Assembly (NCBI GenBank): GCA_934047225.1
Contig: OW204000.1
Coordinates: 14,588,001 to 14,652,000 of the forward strand
DNA: 64,000 bases
Source: Ypsolopha sequella
Taxonomy: Eukaryota > Arthropoda > Insecta > Lepidoptera > Ypsolophidae
Direction: 5' to 3'
The first letter of the stretch is position 1. Each line of letters begins with the position of its first letter. The notes beneath the pieces were generated by a model that was not told the DNA's origin, ran no database searches, and worked only from the letters and a program-made list of their open reading frames with translations. A program made the position numbers and the translations under genes. Of the stretch, positions 51,044-62,925 are shown piece after piece.

Positions 51044-52203
51044 ATGTCTTGTGCGATTGAAGGCTGTAAATCGCATACAGGAAGAAAAGAAAACAACAAT
51101 GAAGCAATATCATTTCATCGGTGAGTTCTGATAGTTTTTATGTTAATAAGTTGCAGGATCATACCTAAAACTCAGTAACAATAATAGTAGTTCTTGTAAA
51201 TCATACTCGTGTTCAGTTCTACACCGATATTTGCCTGTTTTATATAGATTTTCTGCCGACTACGAGAGGTTATGTTTTTTCGTATAGTGATGTACTAAAG
51301 TCCGTGTGGCAAACTATCGAACATTGGTTCCCGCGGCAGCCGTGCATAAAGGATAATAGATTAATGAGAGGTTTTCTCTTTGAGTATTAAAAAAAAAACA
51401 TAGTTTCCCAGAACTCTGTAGATGGTGTTGAACTGACTACGTAGCTAGGTGCCAAAGCCAAAACGATTGAAAAAAAAAACATTGCGTCACGTCACGTCAC
51501 GTCACATACGCTCGTTGGTTGATGACATGTGTGTCCAGGTTTAAAATGTACCATGGCTTGTACTCATTGCGCTTTACGACTTTCATCTTTAGGAAAAAGA
51601 TGTATGCCTCCATTTTTATACAAATCCACAAGGCACAGACTTCTCTTCTTTTTCTCTTGGGAGATTTTCTTTCTGGCTTAGAAAACTCATAAAAAGACTG
51701 CTAATTATTTTTTTCTTTTTCCTTGTTGTTATTATTTATTTATTTTCAAAATGTCATTGTGATGTGATGTGACAATGACATTAATTACTTTTTTATGTAC
51801 GTTTCGTTTTACGATCTCAAAATTACATCCAAGTGTAATAATCAAAAAATTATGTGACGTTCCGTTCCTTGCAGTAACTTACCAAGTTCAGCGCCATCTA
51901 TCCAGCGACTAGGGAAGAGTAAAAAAAAAGAAAAGAAAATCCCTCATTGCAGCGCGAGTTAAAAGAAAAATAATGCCGAATAAATATCGCTATATTTTTT
52001 TGTTACAGATTTCCAAAAAGGGAAGAATTAAAAAGTGAATGGCTTAGACGAATAATTAGACCAGATTGGGCAATTAAAAAAGCAGTCATATTTGTTCGAA
52101 ACACTTTACGCCGGATTCTTTTGGACCAAACGAAAATTTGAAATGGAGACGGTTAAAAGCAAATGATTTACCGACGTTATATTTACCAGATACAGACACA
52201 TTG
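51044..52203 (+). pseudogene. THAP-domain transposase exons, copy D
   Basis: Exon 1 51044-51120 (MSCAIEGCKSHTGRKE...), exon 2 52009-52203. The first half reads RFPKREELKSEWLRRIIRPD cleanly. Loss of one A in the A-run after WAI (195 bp instead of 196) then throws the C-X2-H half out of frame. Copy A has TAA after WAI, copy B TGA before it, and copy C a rearrangement, so no copy is intact. Confidence 0.75.
51530..51690 (-). pseudogene. Second THAP-like fragment nested in copy D
   Basis: Reverse-complement counterpart of 46638-46836, antisense to copy D's own THAP exons. The 'KAQ' codons are followed by TGA here (TAA in copy B), and part of the distal sequence is deleted. Confidence 0.5.
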
Positions 52204-53395
52204 GTAACCTTTAAATAATTATGTATAATTGCATTATCAATCTTGTTTGTAGGTACGTGCTTGTACTATACTATAGTATATTAACTCGATAATTTTTCAA
52301 ATTTAGGCAAGATAACCAGCACCTATGTGTCTGTGGTGTTGAAAAGTGCATACTTCTATGTTCGCAAATCGTTCTGAAAGGCCTGTTCAGAACTTGTACG
52401 TTACTTCCGTGATCGACTTCACAAAAAAATTCCGCAGATCAAGACATTTTCGTACTTAGTGGTTGACAATAAAAGTACTTCGACAGGGTAGTTCTATTGT
52501 GAAATGAATTTTGGGAATGCTTATTGACTTCAACTGCGCATAATTTGATTTCTTATTACAGGTTATTAGGTATTTTAATCGTTCATTATTTGTTATTATT
52601 CAAGATAAGTTGATGTTTATTTGATAGAAATAATAAAAAAATTAAATTACCTCTGTAGTAATTGCGCTGTTATCGCTCATCATTGACATAATATTATTAT
52701 TACGAATCCTATAAGTCTATGATTATTATGATTTCTATTGTTGCGATTAATTTCTTCCTCATTGATTGAACAAAGACGCGACATCAACGAACATCTATTT
52801 GATTGCGTTAAGAGGCGACTTAAAAAGTATCCACTAAATAGTTTACGGTTGTATCTCTGATACAAGCTACAGCATTTTTTGTACTAGAAACAAGCACAAT
52901 TTTGGACTTAACTTATGTACCTACCTGCCTACTATATAGTAATTTGTACTTAATAAAAAATATTATGCTAAACGAAAGATATCCTTTTATTAATTCCTTA
53001 TTTACACAATATAACATGTGTCCCACTGGCGTAGACAGAGACCACTTTGCTATTAATTCTCTTGGCCTCCTTCCAAAGCAAGAGGATGTCACCAGAAAGG
53101 TCGGTGCCTCCTGCATTCTCTTTTTTTTCACACTTTGATACGATATGATGTGTGGTAAGGAGATTGGTCGCGGTTCATTTCGATTTGGTTTATTTATCGT
53201 AGTCAAAAATCGACATTGTTACATCACTAGCAAAGCAACGAACTAGTGACAACCTACCTAATTAAGAAAAAACTAATACATATCCATCTCTCTCTAACGC
53301 ACTAAAATGTCGTAAGAAAATCAAGGATAGGTGTCTTTCTCCGCGTATTATTTTAGCCAGGTTTCTATTTGTATTCCTTATTCTGAGGGATCGAC

Positions 53396-53854
53396 AGTAC
53401 ATTATACTTATCTATGATCGACAGACCGAAGCTTAACATCACGGAACACTTTTACCAGGAGTAAATGCTTAACATGCCATCTTTTTCGCACACGATGAAC
53501 TTGTCTATCCTGCTGCTCGGACCAAGTATCAAATATCGTTATCATTTGATCAAATCACATCATTATTAGTATCATTTCATACTTGGTCCGAGTTCTGCCA
53601 ACATCTACTGTCAATCTTACATTTTGTACTAGACGGTGTTGGTCCTGCTGTGTCAGTGTTACCCCACGGCCATAGCTTCAGGCTTCGAGAGGCGCGCCAA
53701 GCGGTTCTTCTTGCGACGGCGCCGGCGGAGAGAACAAATGTATGAAGTTGTATAGAGCCGGCCATGGGTCGCATCTCGCGCGTCTTGTCCGGCTTCGAGC
53801 GACTTGCGCTCTCTCGACGGCGATGTGCGGGGAGGCGGGGAGCGGAAGGAATTT
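53396..53854. other. GC-rich intergenic segment
   Basis: 53640-53850 is unusually GC-rich. Its minus strand shares AGCCTGAAGCTATGGCCG with 56929-56946. ORFs of 65-68 codons overlap in several frames without recognisable domains. Confidence 0.4.
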
Positions 53855-55745
53855 AGTACTACCATAGCCTCCTTTATTTCTCAAGCCGTGCTATGGAAAT
53901 CTGGCAACATTGCGCGTGAATCGGTTTACGAAGTTTCATTTTTACCTGTCGCCATTAAGTTAATACGACCAAGTTACAAATAAGCGAATGTTATGAACTT
54001 ACCCACCGACTGGTAACCATTTTATTCTATCACATAATATTACGCGACTAATTTATCATTGGCGGTGATGCTACTACATTTTGTACATGCTTCCAGTAGT
54101 GATAAGTTAGTCGGATACTACGTCACTTGATTTTGAACGAGCAGTTTGTTGATATAAAAATCGAAGAATTTAATGGTTTTTCTTTACGAAAAGACGCTTG
54201 TGATTGTATCAACTGTTTATGCTATAAAACAAGGTAAGTATTTTACAGTACTTTCAAAGTTTTAATGATAATTTGTAGTTGCAGTTGGTTTACAAGCAAG
54301 ACAAGAACAAAGCGTAACTCTTATCGTTTCTCTGAGCGTAACTCATGTTTTATTTTCAGATGCCATTTCAGATTTCAGATTGCATAGGTGATCCTTATTT
54401 TGACCATTTGCAAAGAGGAGGTCTGTCATTGCCTACAGATTCCGTGAAATTTGTATGCTTTCATTTGCATGCCGACTTAAAAACCACTTTCTTTAAGTTG
54501 AATGATATCCGAGGAATGTTAGCATTGCTAACCATTTTAAGCTTAGAATCTGATTAATTTTTTATTGATATAAATGGATGTTGTGAAGCAGGCCACTCAT
54601 TGAAACCATTATTCTGTACACGTTGTAAAATAGTATCCAATATAATTTTAAATAATTTTACAAAAAATGTAAACAATTCACATAATGAAAAGAAAACTCA
54701 ATGTATTTTTAAATAATTAACAACTTCACAACACAGTATTTGTCCACTTATATCATACTTAGTTGGTTGTGGTTTATCTGAATAATGAAACCGTTTTAAT
54801 AGTAAATTTTAATTCTAGTGGGGAGACGATTGATATTTCGAGTAACAACTGATTTTGACTGAAAAAACAGTCAAGACGAGAAATATCAACATTTTCATGT
54901 GAGTCAAACGACGTTTTTAATACATCTGCGAAAAATTACATGAAAAAATGAAAAAATTATATGCCGCCATTTCAAGAGACTTTTTTGTGCCAAGGAAGTT
55001 GTCTGATACAATTTTACCATTGTTTTACCAATGTTACAAAACAAAAGAAATGTCCACTATATAATATCTAGTATAGCACATAATCTAGTATATTTTAAGC
55101 AGGTATATTAGAAAAGTAAGTAACACATCTAGCATACCTACCTACTTACATCTTATAATTATGTAAGTACCTATCAATGTTGCAGAAATAAATTATAAAA
55201 TCTCATATATTTTATTTTATTGTATTAGTGCAATCGTCAAGGTTTCAAACATGAAATAATTTCAAGATCCCATCAACGAGGCAAGGTCCCTTTTAAATTA
55301 AATTTTCAATTAAATCTGCTGGTGGTCATAACATACCAACCATAATTAATAAATATAAATAACAATTAATAATAAATAAAATGCAATGTGACTTTTGTTG
55401 ATATAGCTAAATTCATACTGGAGGCTTGGTTAGTGATTAGTATCATGGACCGATAATACATTTTTGTATAATCGCAGAATAAAATTATGACCTTACATAG
55501 TAGATAACCCTGTCTGGGCTTGCGTTTTTACCTATTTTTTTTACGAATTCACTAAAATAACCTTGATACTGACCACTTACCAAGTCTCCAGTATGAATTT
55601 GGCTATATCAACAAAAGTCACCTTGTATAAAGTTATAAATTTTGACCACCAGCCGAGATGTAATCGGTTCACGAAGATCCTAAATGCGACGTTGCCAAAC
55701 TTCATAGCACGGCTTGAGATAAAGAAGGCTGTGGTACTACTGGTA
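53855..55745. mobile_element. Putative 1.9-kb element with about 80-bp inverted ends
   Basis: The left end (TACCATAGCCTCCTTTATTT then CTCAAGCCGTGCTATGGAA) and the right end (TCATAGCACGGCTTGAGATA then AAGAAGGCTGTGGTA) are inverted, imperfect partners. Inside, after a TTTTCAG acceptor, 54360-54557 is open and ends in TAA (translation contains CIGDPYFDHLQRGGLSLPTD). It looks like a terminal exon but matches nothing I can name. Candidate upstream exons do not join in frame. Confidence 0.5.
55387..55624. repeat. Inverted repeat inside the 1.9-kb element
   Basis: GTGACTTTTGTTGATATAGC ... at 55388 is mirrored by GCTATATCAACAAAAGTCAC at 55602-55621; arms about 60 bp with mismatches. Confidence 0.75.
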
Positions 55746-55866
55746 AATAGTTAAGGGGAGGGGGTGAGGGCGGGGGGAGGGAAGGAGGTGACCCTCCCCT
55801 GTGCAGGGGGTGTTGCGAAAACGCGTAGTTTTTGAGATATAAATTTTTCTAATTTTGAGGTTATGT

Positions 55867-56029
55867 AGCCGATTCTGAAGGCTTTAATTTTAGTTTTAGT
55901 GCTGTCAAAACTAAAATTATTCCAAAGTAATTTAGCTCCTCTACTTCACACTTAATGACTATTTTGCTATGAAGAAAATTTAGTTTTGACATCACTAGAA
56001 CTAATATTAAAGCCTTCAGAACCTGCTTT
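55867..56029. mobile_element. Mariner-like MITE, copy 4
   Basis: AGCCGATTCTGAAGGCTTTA at the left, inverse TAAAGCCTTCAGAACCTGCT at the right. It overlaps neither the 1.9-kb element nor any gene. Confidence 0.82.
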
Positions 56030-56264
56030 TATGTTGGTCTAAATTAATAATAATTTACGCAGTTTAGAATATGAAAACTACTTTTTATGGATAAAATTGA
56101 CTCTTATTTAGCTCCGGCGCTCGGGGCGCGGCACCTGACACGTGCAATTCGTCGCAGGCATCGTCACTCGCCTTCGCCGCCTCCTCACCGCACGCTGACG
56201 GCGCGCCCCTTCGACGCCTCCGGTTTTCATTCGATATACACTCTCAAGACTGCGTGGAGTGGGT

Positions 56265-56401
56265 GCTCTGATTCGGTTTTGGTACAGATTCAACCTATAC
56301 CCCGAGGAAGTGGGTTGCTCTGATTCGGTTTTGGTATAGATTCAACCTTTATCCCGAGGAAGTGGGTCGCTCTGATTGGGTTTTAGTACAGATTCAAACT
56401 G
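56265..56401. repeat. 52-bp tandem repeat, 2.6 units
   Basis: GCTCTGATTCGGTTTTGGTA starts at 56265, 56317 and (as GATTGGGTTTTAGTA) 56369. Units contain AGATTCAACCT.TA.CCCGA and GAAGTGGGT. Confidence 0.9.
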
Positions 56402-57174
56402 CGAGTACAAACACCGACTGAACGAAAATAAGATGGCCGACCCCTAACCAATGATAAGCAACGCAGAGGGATGCGTTTCGTTCCATGCAAATTTTTGCTA
56501 CATGAAAAGTCAAAATATCAGCCTTAAAACTTGAAAAACTTCTTTTGTTTTGTGAAACGGAACGTTCGTGTCAAAAAATTGCGTTTGGTTACAATTGTCA
56601 AACGTTTCGTTACGAAAAAATGCATAGAATTTATGAAATTTGGAAAAATCATATTTCAAAAACTAATTCGATAACACAGAATGTCTTCTTGTAACCATAT
56701 CTTTCACAAAAAAATTCGTGAACTCGAAAGCATTTACCAGTAGTATCGAATTAAAGCCCGGGGAGCCGCGCCAGTGATCGTGCGCATAGGAAGAACCTAG
56801 TGTCGAGCGCTTTGAGCGAGCGAGCGCGCTATACATCCGATAATGCGGTGTAAGGCGGCGACGGGTGTCATGGCAGGGCAAAGCCCGTCGCAAAAACCGC
56901 CTGGACGCGCAGCAAGAAGCGCCGCCAGAAGCCTGAAGCTATGGCCGACCGGTTACGCTGGCGTCGACGGGAAATCAAACTGAACTTACGCTTCAAACGA
57001 AATGATAATGAATGTCTGTAGGGAACAGAGGAACAGTTTTGATGCAAATATTGAAATAATTTTAATCTTTAAGAAGTACCTCGGCTGCCGGATTCAACAC
57101 TTGGACCAGGTTGCGAAGCCGGTATTTGGGATAGCTGCAATAGGTCACGTGATTAAGTTGTTTCATTTTCGTTT
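56402..57174. other. Intergenic, no gene recognised
   Basis: AT-rich to 56690, then a GC-rich stretch (56755-56960) with overlapping ORFs and no identifiable domain. Confidence 0.4.
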
Positions 57175-57305
57175 GATTCATCACTTCAGATATCGAAAAG
57201 AGCATAAGATTTTAGTAACCAGGTTTTGGGGTTCAAATCCATGTCTTATTTTTTTGTTTATTGGAGTTGGGAAATTTACGGTGCAACGACGAGCGAAGCG
57301 GAGCA
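57175..57305 (+). repeat. SINE-like repeat
   Basis: Counterpart of 4372-4545, with AGATATCGAA, a B-box-like GGGGTTCAAATCC, a T-run and AACGACGAGCGAAGCGGA. Confidence 0.4.
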
Positions 57306-57561
57306 TGTTAGGTTTACATGTAAATAAATTTGGGGAGCCGAGTGATGTGGAGCGGGGTGAGGCGACCGACCCCCTAGTTTTACAGAATTCATGTCTTACA
57401 GTTTAAATTTGTGGATATATTTTAATAATTTATGATGGACTTCCGCAAAGTAACGCCTTTTTCAATAAATTTTCTTACAGTTAAACCCAAAATATAAGTC
57501 CTCTCGACTGTACTATAGACCAATTTTAGTAGCGTAGGAAACTTCGATCAATCAATGGCAA

Positions 57562-58054
57562 ATATTGACAACAGGCTTTACCTGACACGCGTATGGGAAA
57601 AGGGAAAACGATGACAACTATATTTTTTCACTTCTCATGCTCGTAAAGTACTTGTTTATGCTTGCTATAAGCGGACTAAAATTGCGTTTTATGCTCTAGT
57701 GCATAAAAGTGTTTACTTCTAAGAACGTACATACATCCAATACAACATCATAGACGAACTTTTTAAAACTCAATAATGGCGGGAGAAATTAAAAAAAAAT
57801 ACTTTGGCGGGACGGGAACAAGCTGTTGTTTTTCTTCAATAGGTACATATATTAAGTCGTTTATTTAAATTTGCATTAAATATTAGTTTCATATCCTCGC
57901 AATCGAAGTGAAAAGCAGAGTGTATAACTCTGGCATAAAACAATCCATTTTATCCTCGACTCAATATAAATCTCGGATAAAATGGATTGTTGTATGCCCT
58001 TGTTGTACAATCTACTATTCCATACCCGTGTCAGGTAAAGTTACTGTCAACATT
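57562..58054. mobile_element. MITE (about 490 bp) with an internal hairpin
   Basis: The ends are inverted: TTTACCTGACACGCGTATGG at 57577 and CCATACCCGTGTCAGGTAAA at 58020-58039, extending to ATTGACAAC/CTGTCAAC. A shorter perfect hairpin (ACAATCCATTTTATCC / GGATAAAATGGATTGT) lies at 57940-57990. Confidence 0.65.
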
Positions 58055-59754
58055 CGCTAGCGCACAGAACTGTCAGTCAGCGCTAGACCATAGGCCACTT
58101 GGACTGATTCTTCTAGTGGTTTGTGCGCTAGACAGACTAAATGCATAGCTGATAGTTTTTTTATTTCGGTTGTAGAGCCCATCAATTTCGAGTTGTCGCA
58201 GGGGTGTGGGGCATTTCGTAGAACTCTCAACTTCCCACTAATGTAGTAAAAAAAAAAGAAACCCCTCCATTTGAATCGTTTGCACGTGGTCCCAGAGCGC
58301 TATCTTCAACCGTTTTTGAGATATGGATTCCCAGTCCAGCCTGAGAAATTTTCACTTTATTACTCCTTAAATCGTTATGAATTTATAAATTATTAATTAT
58401 GAAATGTTTAATTAAAAAAGATGTTTTATAAATTCCTAACTTTGATAATACTCTTAATATTATTATAACTCGCGTGAGCTGACATACTAAATTATTATTA
58501 CATACGGCTTGAACACTCACGTGTGATTGTTGTTGACTATATATGCCAACCGTTTCACGGATACAATTTCGGCATCATCAAGGCGAGCGCCCGTTTGACA
58601 ACGACGGTGAACGCCGCGTCGTCGTCCTAAGAACGACACTCGCCTTGATAATGCTATAATAAGAATTAACAGATTTAAAGTTTCCCGTTTCCTTCTAGGA
58701 ATAGCGACATGTAAAACTAGTCCAAAGTGTGCTTACTTAAGCGACGTCAATGCTATCCCCTAGATGGCGCCTAGTTGTTGAAAAACAAAACATAGTTTAA
58801 AATAACAAATTTTGCACACGCTATACAGGCACAGAATTTAACATAATTTGAGCAGGCGTATTAAAACCTATCATAAATCTAGTGAAGCTCTCTAAAAAAA
58901 AAAAAAATGTCATAATTTTATTTCTTGTCCCATAAGTTTATTAAAACAATATTTTTTCGCTAAATAGGCTATTTTTCTCTTCTCAATAAATATAATGTAA
59001 AAAATTTGAAGTATTTTTTTGCATAAATAATGAAACTGGGTATTTACACTGTTATTGGCTATACGTTGTCGTAAATATAACTTACAAATATTTAATACAG
59101 TTAGAGAACCTAATACTTTTAGTTAATTAATTCTACAAGTAAAACGAAAATAGCTTTCTCTGGATGGCTCGAATCATCTTTCCTCAGAAATAATTTATGA
59201 AGTCAAATCATATCTGCTGTGTCCCACAGTTTACAATGCAAAAACGTATCGTAAGATTCCGCCTTAACCCGTGACGAGTTTTAAGCGCCCGCTGGGCGCG
59301 GCCTCATATTTTCCAACCAACGATTTTCTAATTTACAAATTGCGAAAATATTCCATTTCGCATACTCGATGTTTGGGGACATGGCACGGGTTAAAACAGA
59401 ACCGACGTAAAACTTCCACAGGACTGTCTAACACAAGACGAATAACGTATCAGTCCACTAATGGATAACAAAACATTATCTTGAAGACGGCACATCAATG
59501 TAACACAAAACTCGTTAAACAGAAAGAGACACGAAGCTGTTATACTGAGCGATGTTGCGTTTCAAGATGTCGGCGCAAAGACCGAGCACTCGTTCGAATC
59601 TGTAGGACAAAATAGACAAAAAATCATATTAATTTCCAAACTAAGTCATTATATGTCCGTGGCAAGGGAGTTGTTGATTCGAGGGGGGAAGGGGGAAGGT
59701 AATACCAAAAGTAGAACAAATAATGTTGAATTTTTATCGTAATTATTTTATGTT
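58055..59754. other. Intergenic, nothing recognised
   Basis: AT-rich. A GC-rich patch near 58580-58640 contains the inverted words AAGGCGAG and CTCGCCTT. No ORF with a domain. Confidence 0.45.
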
Positions 59755-59789
59755 CATTTGGAAAGGGCTAACGATGCCTTTCCCAAAAT

Positions 59790-59945
59790 CTGTGCCGGTT
59801 GTCTAGGCGTTCGAATGTCTCGATCAAAACCCGGCGAGGTCGCCGTTCAAATCCCATTTTGTGTTATGTCTGCGTGCTTCGGAAGGCACGTTAAGAGCAG
59901 ACATCATGACGCGACCAACTCAGTTGTGTTTCATTTCACTATAAT
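59790..59945 (+). repeat. tRNA-derived SINE
   Basis: Head GTGCCGGTTGTCTAGGCGTT, B-box-like CCGTTCAAATCCC, then GCGTGCTTCGGAAGGCACGT, a block shared with the SINE at 38350-38603 (minus). Confidence 0.65.
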
Positions 59946-60599
59946 GTAGTGGAGTATTTATAGCCATACACCAATATTTTCGTCATTAAAGCATGAAACT
60001 TGGCATACTTGTTACTTAGGTGTACTGGAGTAGAAAACGCCCGGGATACAGCGGGTAACACTCTGCTGGGGGGGGGGGGCTAGAGGGGGGGAAGTTTCCT
60101 TACGCTGCGCCCTCTTTTGAGCCTCATATCTGCTCATTTATACCTATTAGGGCAAGTGTGGTGTCATTTTCAGATAAATAAAGGATGGCCAATCATTTTC
60201 TGGTATATAAAAAACAACTCTACATAGAAAAAAAAAGAAATACGACGCAAAATATGAAATATTATGAACAAAAAAATATTTTGAAATGTCGATAAATTTC
60301 AAATTAGTAAAGATATCGACATAAAAAAAATATATTTAGAAAGCCACATTCATCCAAATTCCAACAATATAAATTTTATTGGAATTATTTATGAGAAAAA
60401 TGTGAAAAAAAAAAAATTAACACAGCGTTGCAGAGCAACGCACTTACTTTTCTTGGAAAAATATTAACAAAAAAACTACTTTTATAGTCGGTAGGTTACC
60501 GTTGCTAGTCAAAATAGTGTTTTTAAAAAGAAGACATATTTTTGGATAAACCTTGTGTATAGTACACGTATGTATGTATATGTAGTACGTACATATTTT

Positions 60600-61713
60600 T
60601 TTATTTCACATAACTCAGTGCACTTTAGTTGCCGCTGAAAACATTTGCACCTGGCGCCGCAGATATTTTTGCATCTGCACCTGATCATTTCCATGCAAGC
60701 ATCGGCAGCTACTGGCAAGTCTGTCCATGTAGGTTGCCAGCTGTCATCGATTTTGGTCCATCCCCAATTAGATGGACTAGGAAGATTTTGAGTCTGTAAC
60801 ATCTGACCCCATACATGGACTGCTTGAAACACTGCTCGCAGGAAATGCTGGTGCAGAGCTCCTTTTGTGGGTGGTATGTTTTCCAGCTGGCCGTCTTTTT
60901 TTTGTAAAAAGGTGCTTTCGGCATTCATTTACACACGAGAATGAGCTAGATCTAAAACAAAACAAAAACATTTACCTGTCATACAAAATAACAACAAATT
61001 TTTCTATTATTGCCATCGCATCGCAAATTCTCTCACCAAAAGCTGCCATAAAGCCTTCTGTTGCATCAGGAAAAGCATTCCAGGCTACGAATGCACTTTT
61101 CTTTCTTTGCTGTTAAAAGAATAGACTGTATCACAACCTGTAAAGGCGTGGAACAGAGGCAGAACTTTTGCTTTTTGGGGCCCTTCAAAAGAAAATATTT
61201 TTTACGTTATCTAAGCACGTCACGTAGATACATAAAATCATAATAATATAATTGTTACCTAGAGTATTTGCTATTTCATGACAACAAAGGTACTGGTGGT
61301 GTTTCCCAGTACCTACGTGTACCCATAGCTCGTCTGGCTGAGGTAATTGTTGCACACTTGCGATTGCCAGCACCACTACATCGGTATCTACAGTGCGAAT
61401 CATAATCCGTGTAAAACCCTGGCTTACTGTGTCAGCCACATGTACCATCATTCTTGTGTCCGCCTCTTAATCTTTGTGTGTCGCGAGTACTTTTAGATAA
61501 GATATTGGGTCCATCTGTAGCATAAACGTCTTTCCTTTCATCAGTCATAAGAAAAACAATAGAGTAAATTAAATAACTCTTCCTTGTTAGTATTGTCTCT
61601 CAGAAAGTTTGCCCAACTTTTGGGTATTGTTGTGGTTGCAGTCACCCATGTTCTCAGGCCCCTGCCACGTTTCTCCCTTGTTAAATTTTTCAAGCTTTCG
61701 CTGTTATACGTGT
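60600..61713 (-). pseudogene. Repeat-associated CXC-type gene remnant, left arm
   Basis: Mirror of the right-arm remnant. The minus strand reads RTVDTDVVVLAIASVQ and ELWVHVGTGK (61451-61260), then after an intron LPLFHAFTGCDTV, and finally IPPTKGALHQHF ... CRCKNICGARCKCFQRQLKC (60928-60600). A 17-bp deletion removes the 'APCNHEE' region, while the LFHAFTG segment is intact here but broken in the right arm. Function of the family unknown to me. Confidence 0.65.
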
Positions 61714-61767
61714 CTCAGCGTGTAGCAGAGAGTTAACCAAGGTATCGCGTATAGATATCGTCTGGGA

Positions 61768-62925
61768 CACGTATAACAGTGAAAGCTTGAAAAATTTAAC
61801 CAGAGAGAAACGTGGCACGAGCCTGAGAACACGGGTGACTGCAATCACAAGAATATCCAAAGGTTGGGCAAACTTTTTGAGAGACAATACTAACAAGGAA
61901 GAGTTATTTCATTTACTCTATTGTTTTTCTTATGACTGATGAAAGGAAAGACGTTTATGTCACAAATGGACCCAATGTCTTATCGAAAAGTACTCGCGAC
62001 ACACAAAGATTAGCGCCATGTAACCATGAAGAGGCGGACACAAGAATGATGGTACATGTGGCTGACACAGTAAGCCAGGGTTTTACACGGATTATGATTC
62101 GCACTGTAGATACCGATGTAGTGGTGCTGGCAATCGCAAGTGTGCAACAATTACCTCAGCCAGACGAGCTATGGGTACACGTAGGTACTGGGAAACACCA
62201 CCAGTACCTTTGTTGTCATGAAATAGCAAATACTCTAGGTAACAATTATATTATTATGATTTTATTTATCTACGTGACGTGCTTAGATAACGTAAAAAAT
62301 ATTTTCTTTTACAGGGCCACAAAAAACAAAAGTTCTGCCTCTGTTCCATCCACGCCTTTACAGGTTATGATACAGTCTCTTCTTTTAACGACAAAGGAAA
62401 GAAGAGTGCATTCGAAGCCTGGAATGCTTTTCCTGATGGTACAGAAGGCTTAATGACAGCTTTTGATGAGAGAATTTGCAATGCGATTGCAATAATAGAA
62501 AAATTTGTTGTTATTTTGTATGACAGGTAAATGTTTTTGTTTTGTTTTAGATCTAGCTCATTTTCGTGTGTAGATAAATGCCGAAAGCACCTTTTTACAA
62601 AAAAAAGACGGCCAGCTGGAAAACATACCACCCACAAAAGGAGCTCTGCACCAGCATTTCCTGCGAGCAGTGATTCAAGCAGTCCATGTATGGGGTCAGA
62701 TGTCACCGACTCAAAATCTTCCTAGTCCATCTAATTGGGGATGGACCAAAATCGATGACAGCTGGCAAACTACATGGATAGACTTGCCAGTAGCTGCCAA
62801 TGCTTGCATGGAAATAATCAGGTGCAGATGCAAAAATAACTGCGGCGCCAGGTGCAAATGTTTTCAGCGGCAACTAAAGTGCGCTGAGTTATGTGAAATA
62901 AAAAATATGTACCTACTACATATAC
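61768..62925 (+). pseudogene. Repeat-associated CXC-type gene remnant, right arm
   Basis: Starts at the palindrome centre with VWDTYNSESLKNLTREKRG, then a frame break, then an open segment from 61932 with APCNHEEADTRMMVHVAD and RTVDTDVVVLAIA. A 76-bp intron (62239-62314) is followed by an exon with VLPLF, a 4-bp duplication, then AFTGYDTVSSF (to 62526). A third exon from 62551 ends in CRCKNNCGARCKCFQRQLKC, a CXC-like zinc-binding pattern. I recall similar multi-copy uncharacterised proteins in many animals but cannot name the element. The N-terminal part is missing. Confidence 0.65.

Larger units (their letters stand above)
50616..53387 (+). mobile_element. THAP-type DNA transposon, copy D
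   Basis: 2772 bp between inverted CTCAGAATAAGG termini with perfect 8-bp TSD GGATCGAC (50608-50615 and 53388-53395). Orientation as copy A, opposite to B and C. THAP exons on + with the nested block (about 51360-51945) between them. Confidence 0.9.

Noticed and set aside
53577..53884. Overlapping minus ORFs in a GC-rich block
   Set aside because: Three frames open at once because of base composition; no recognisable product.
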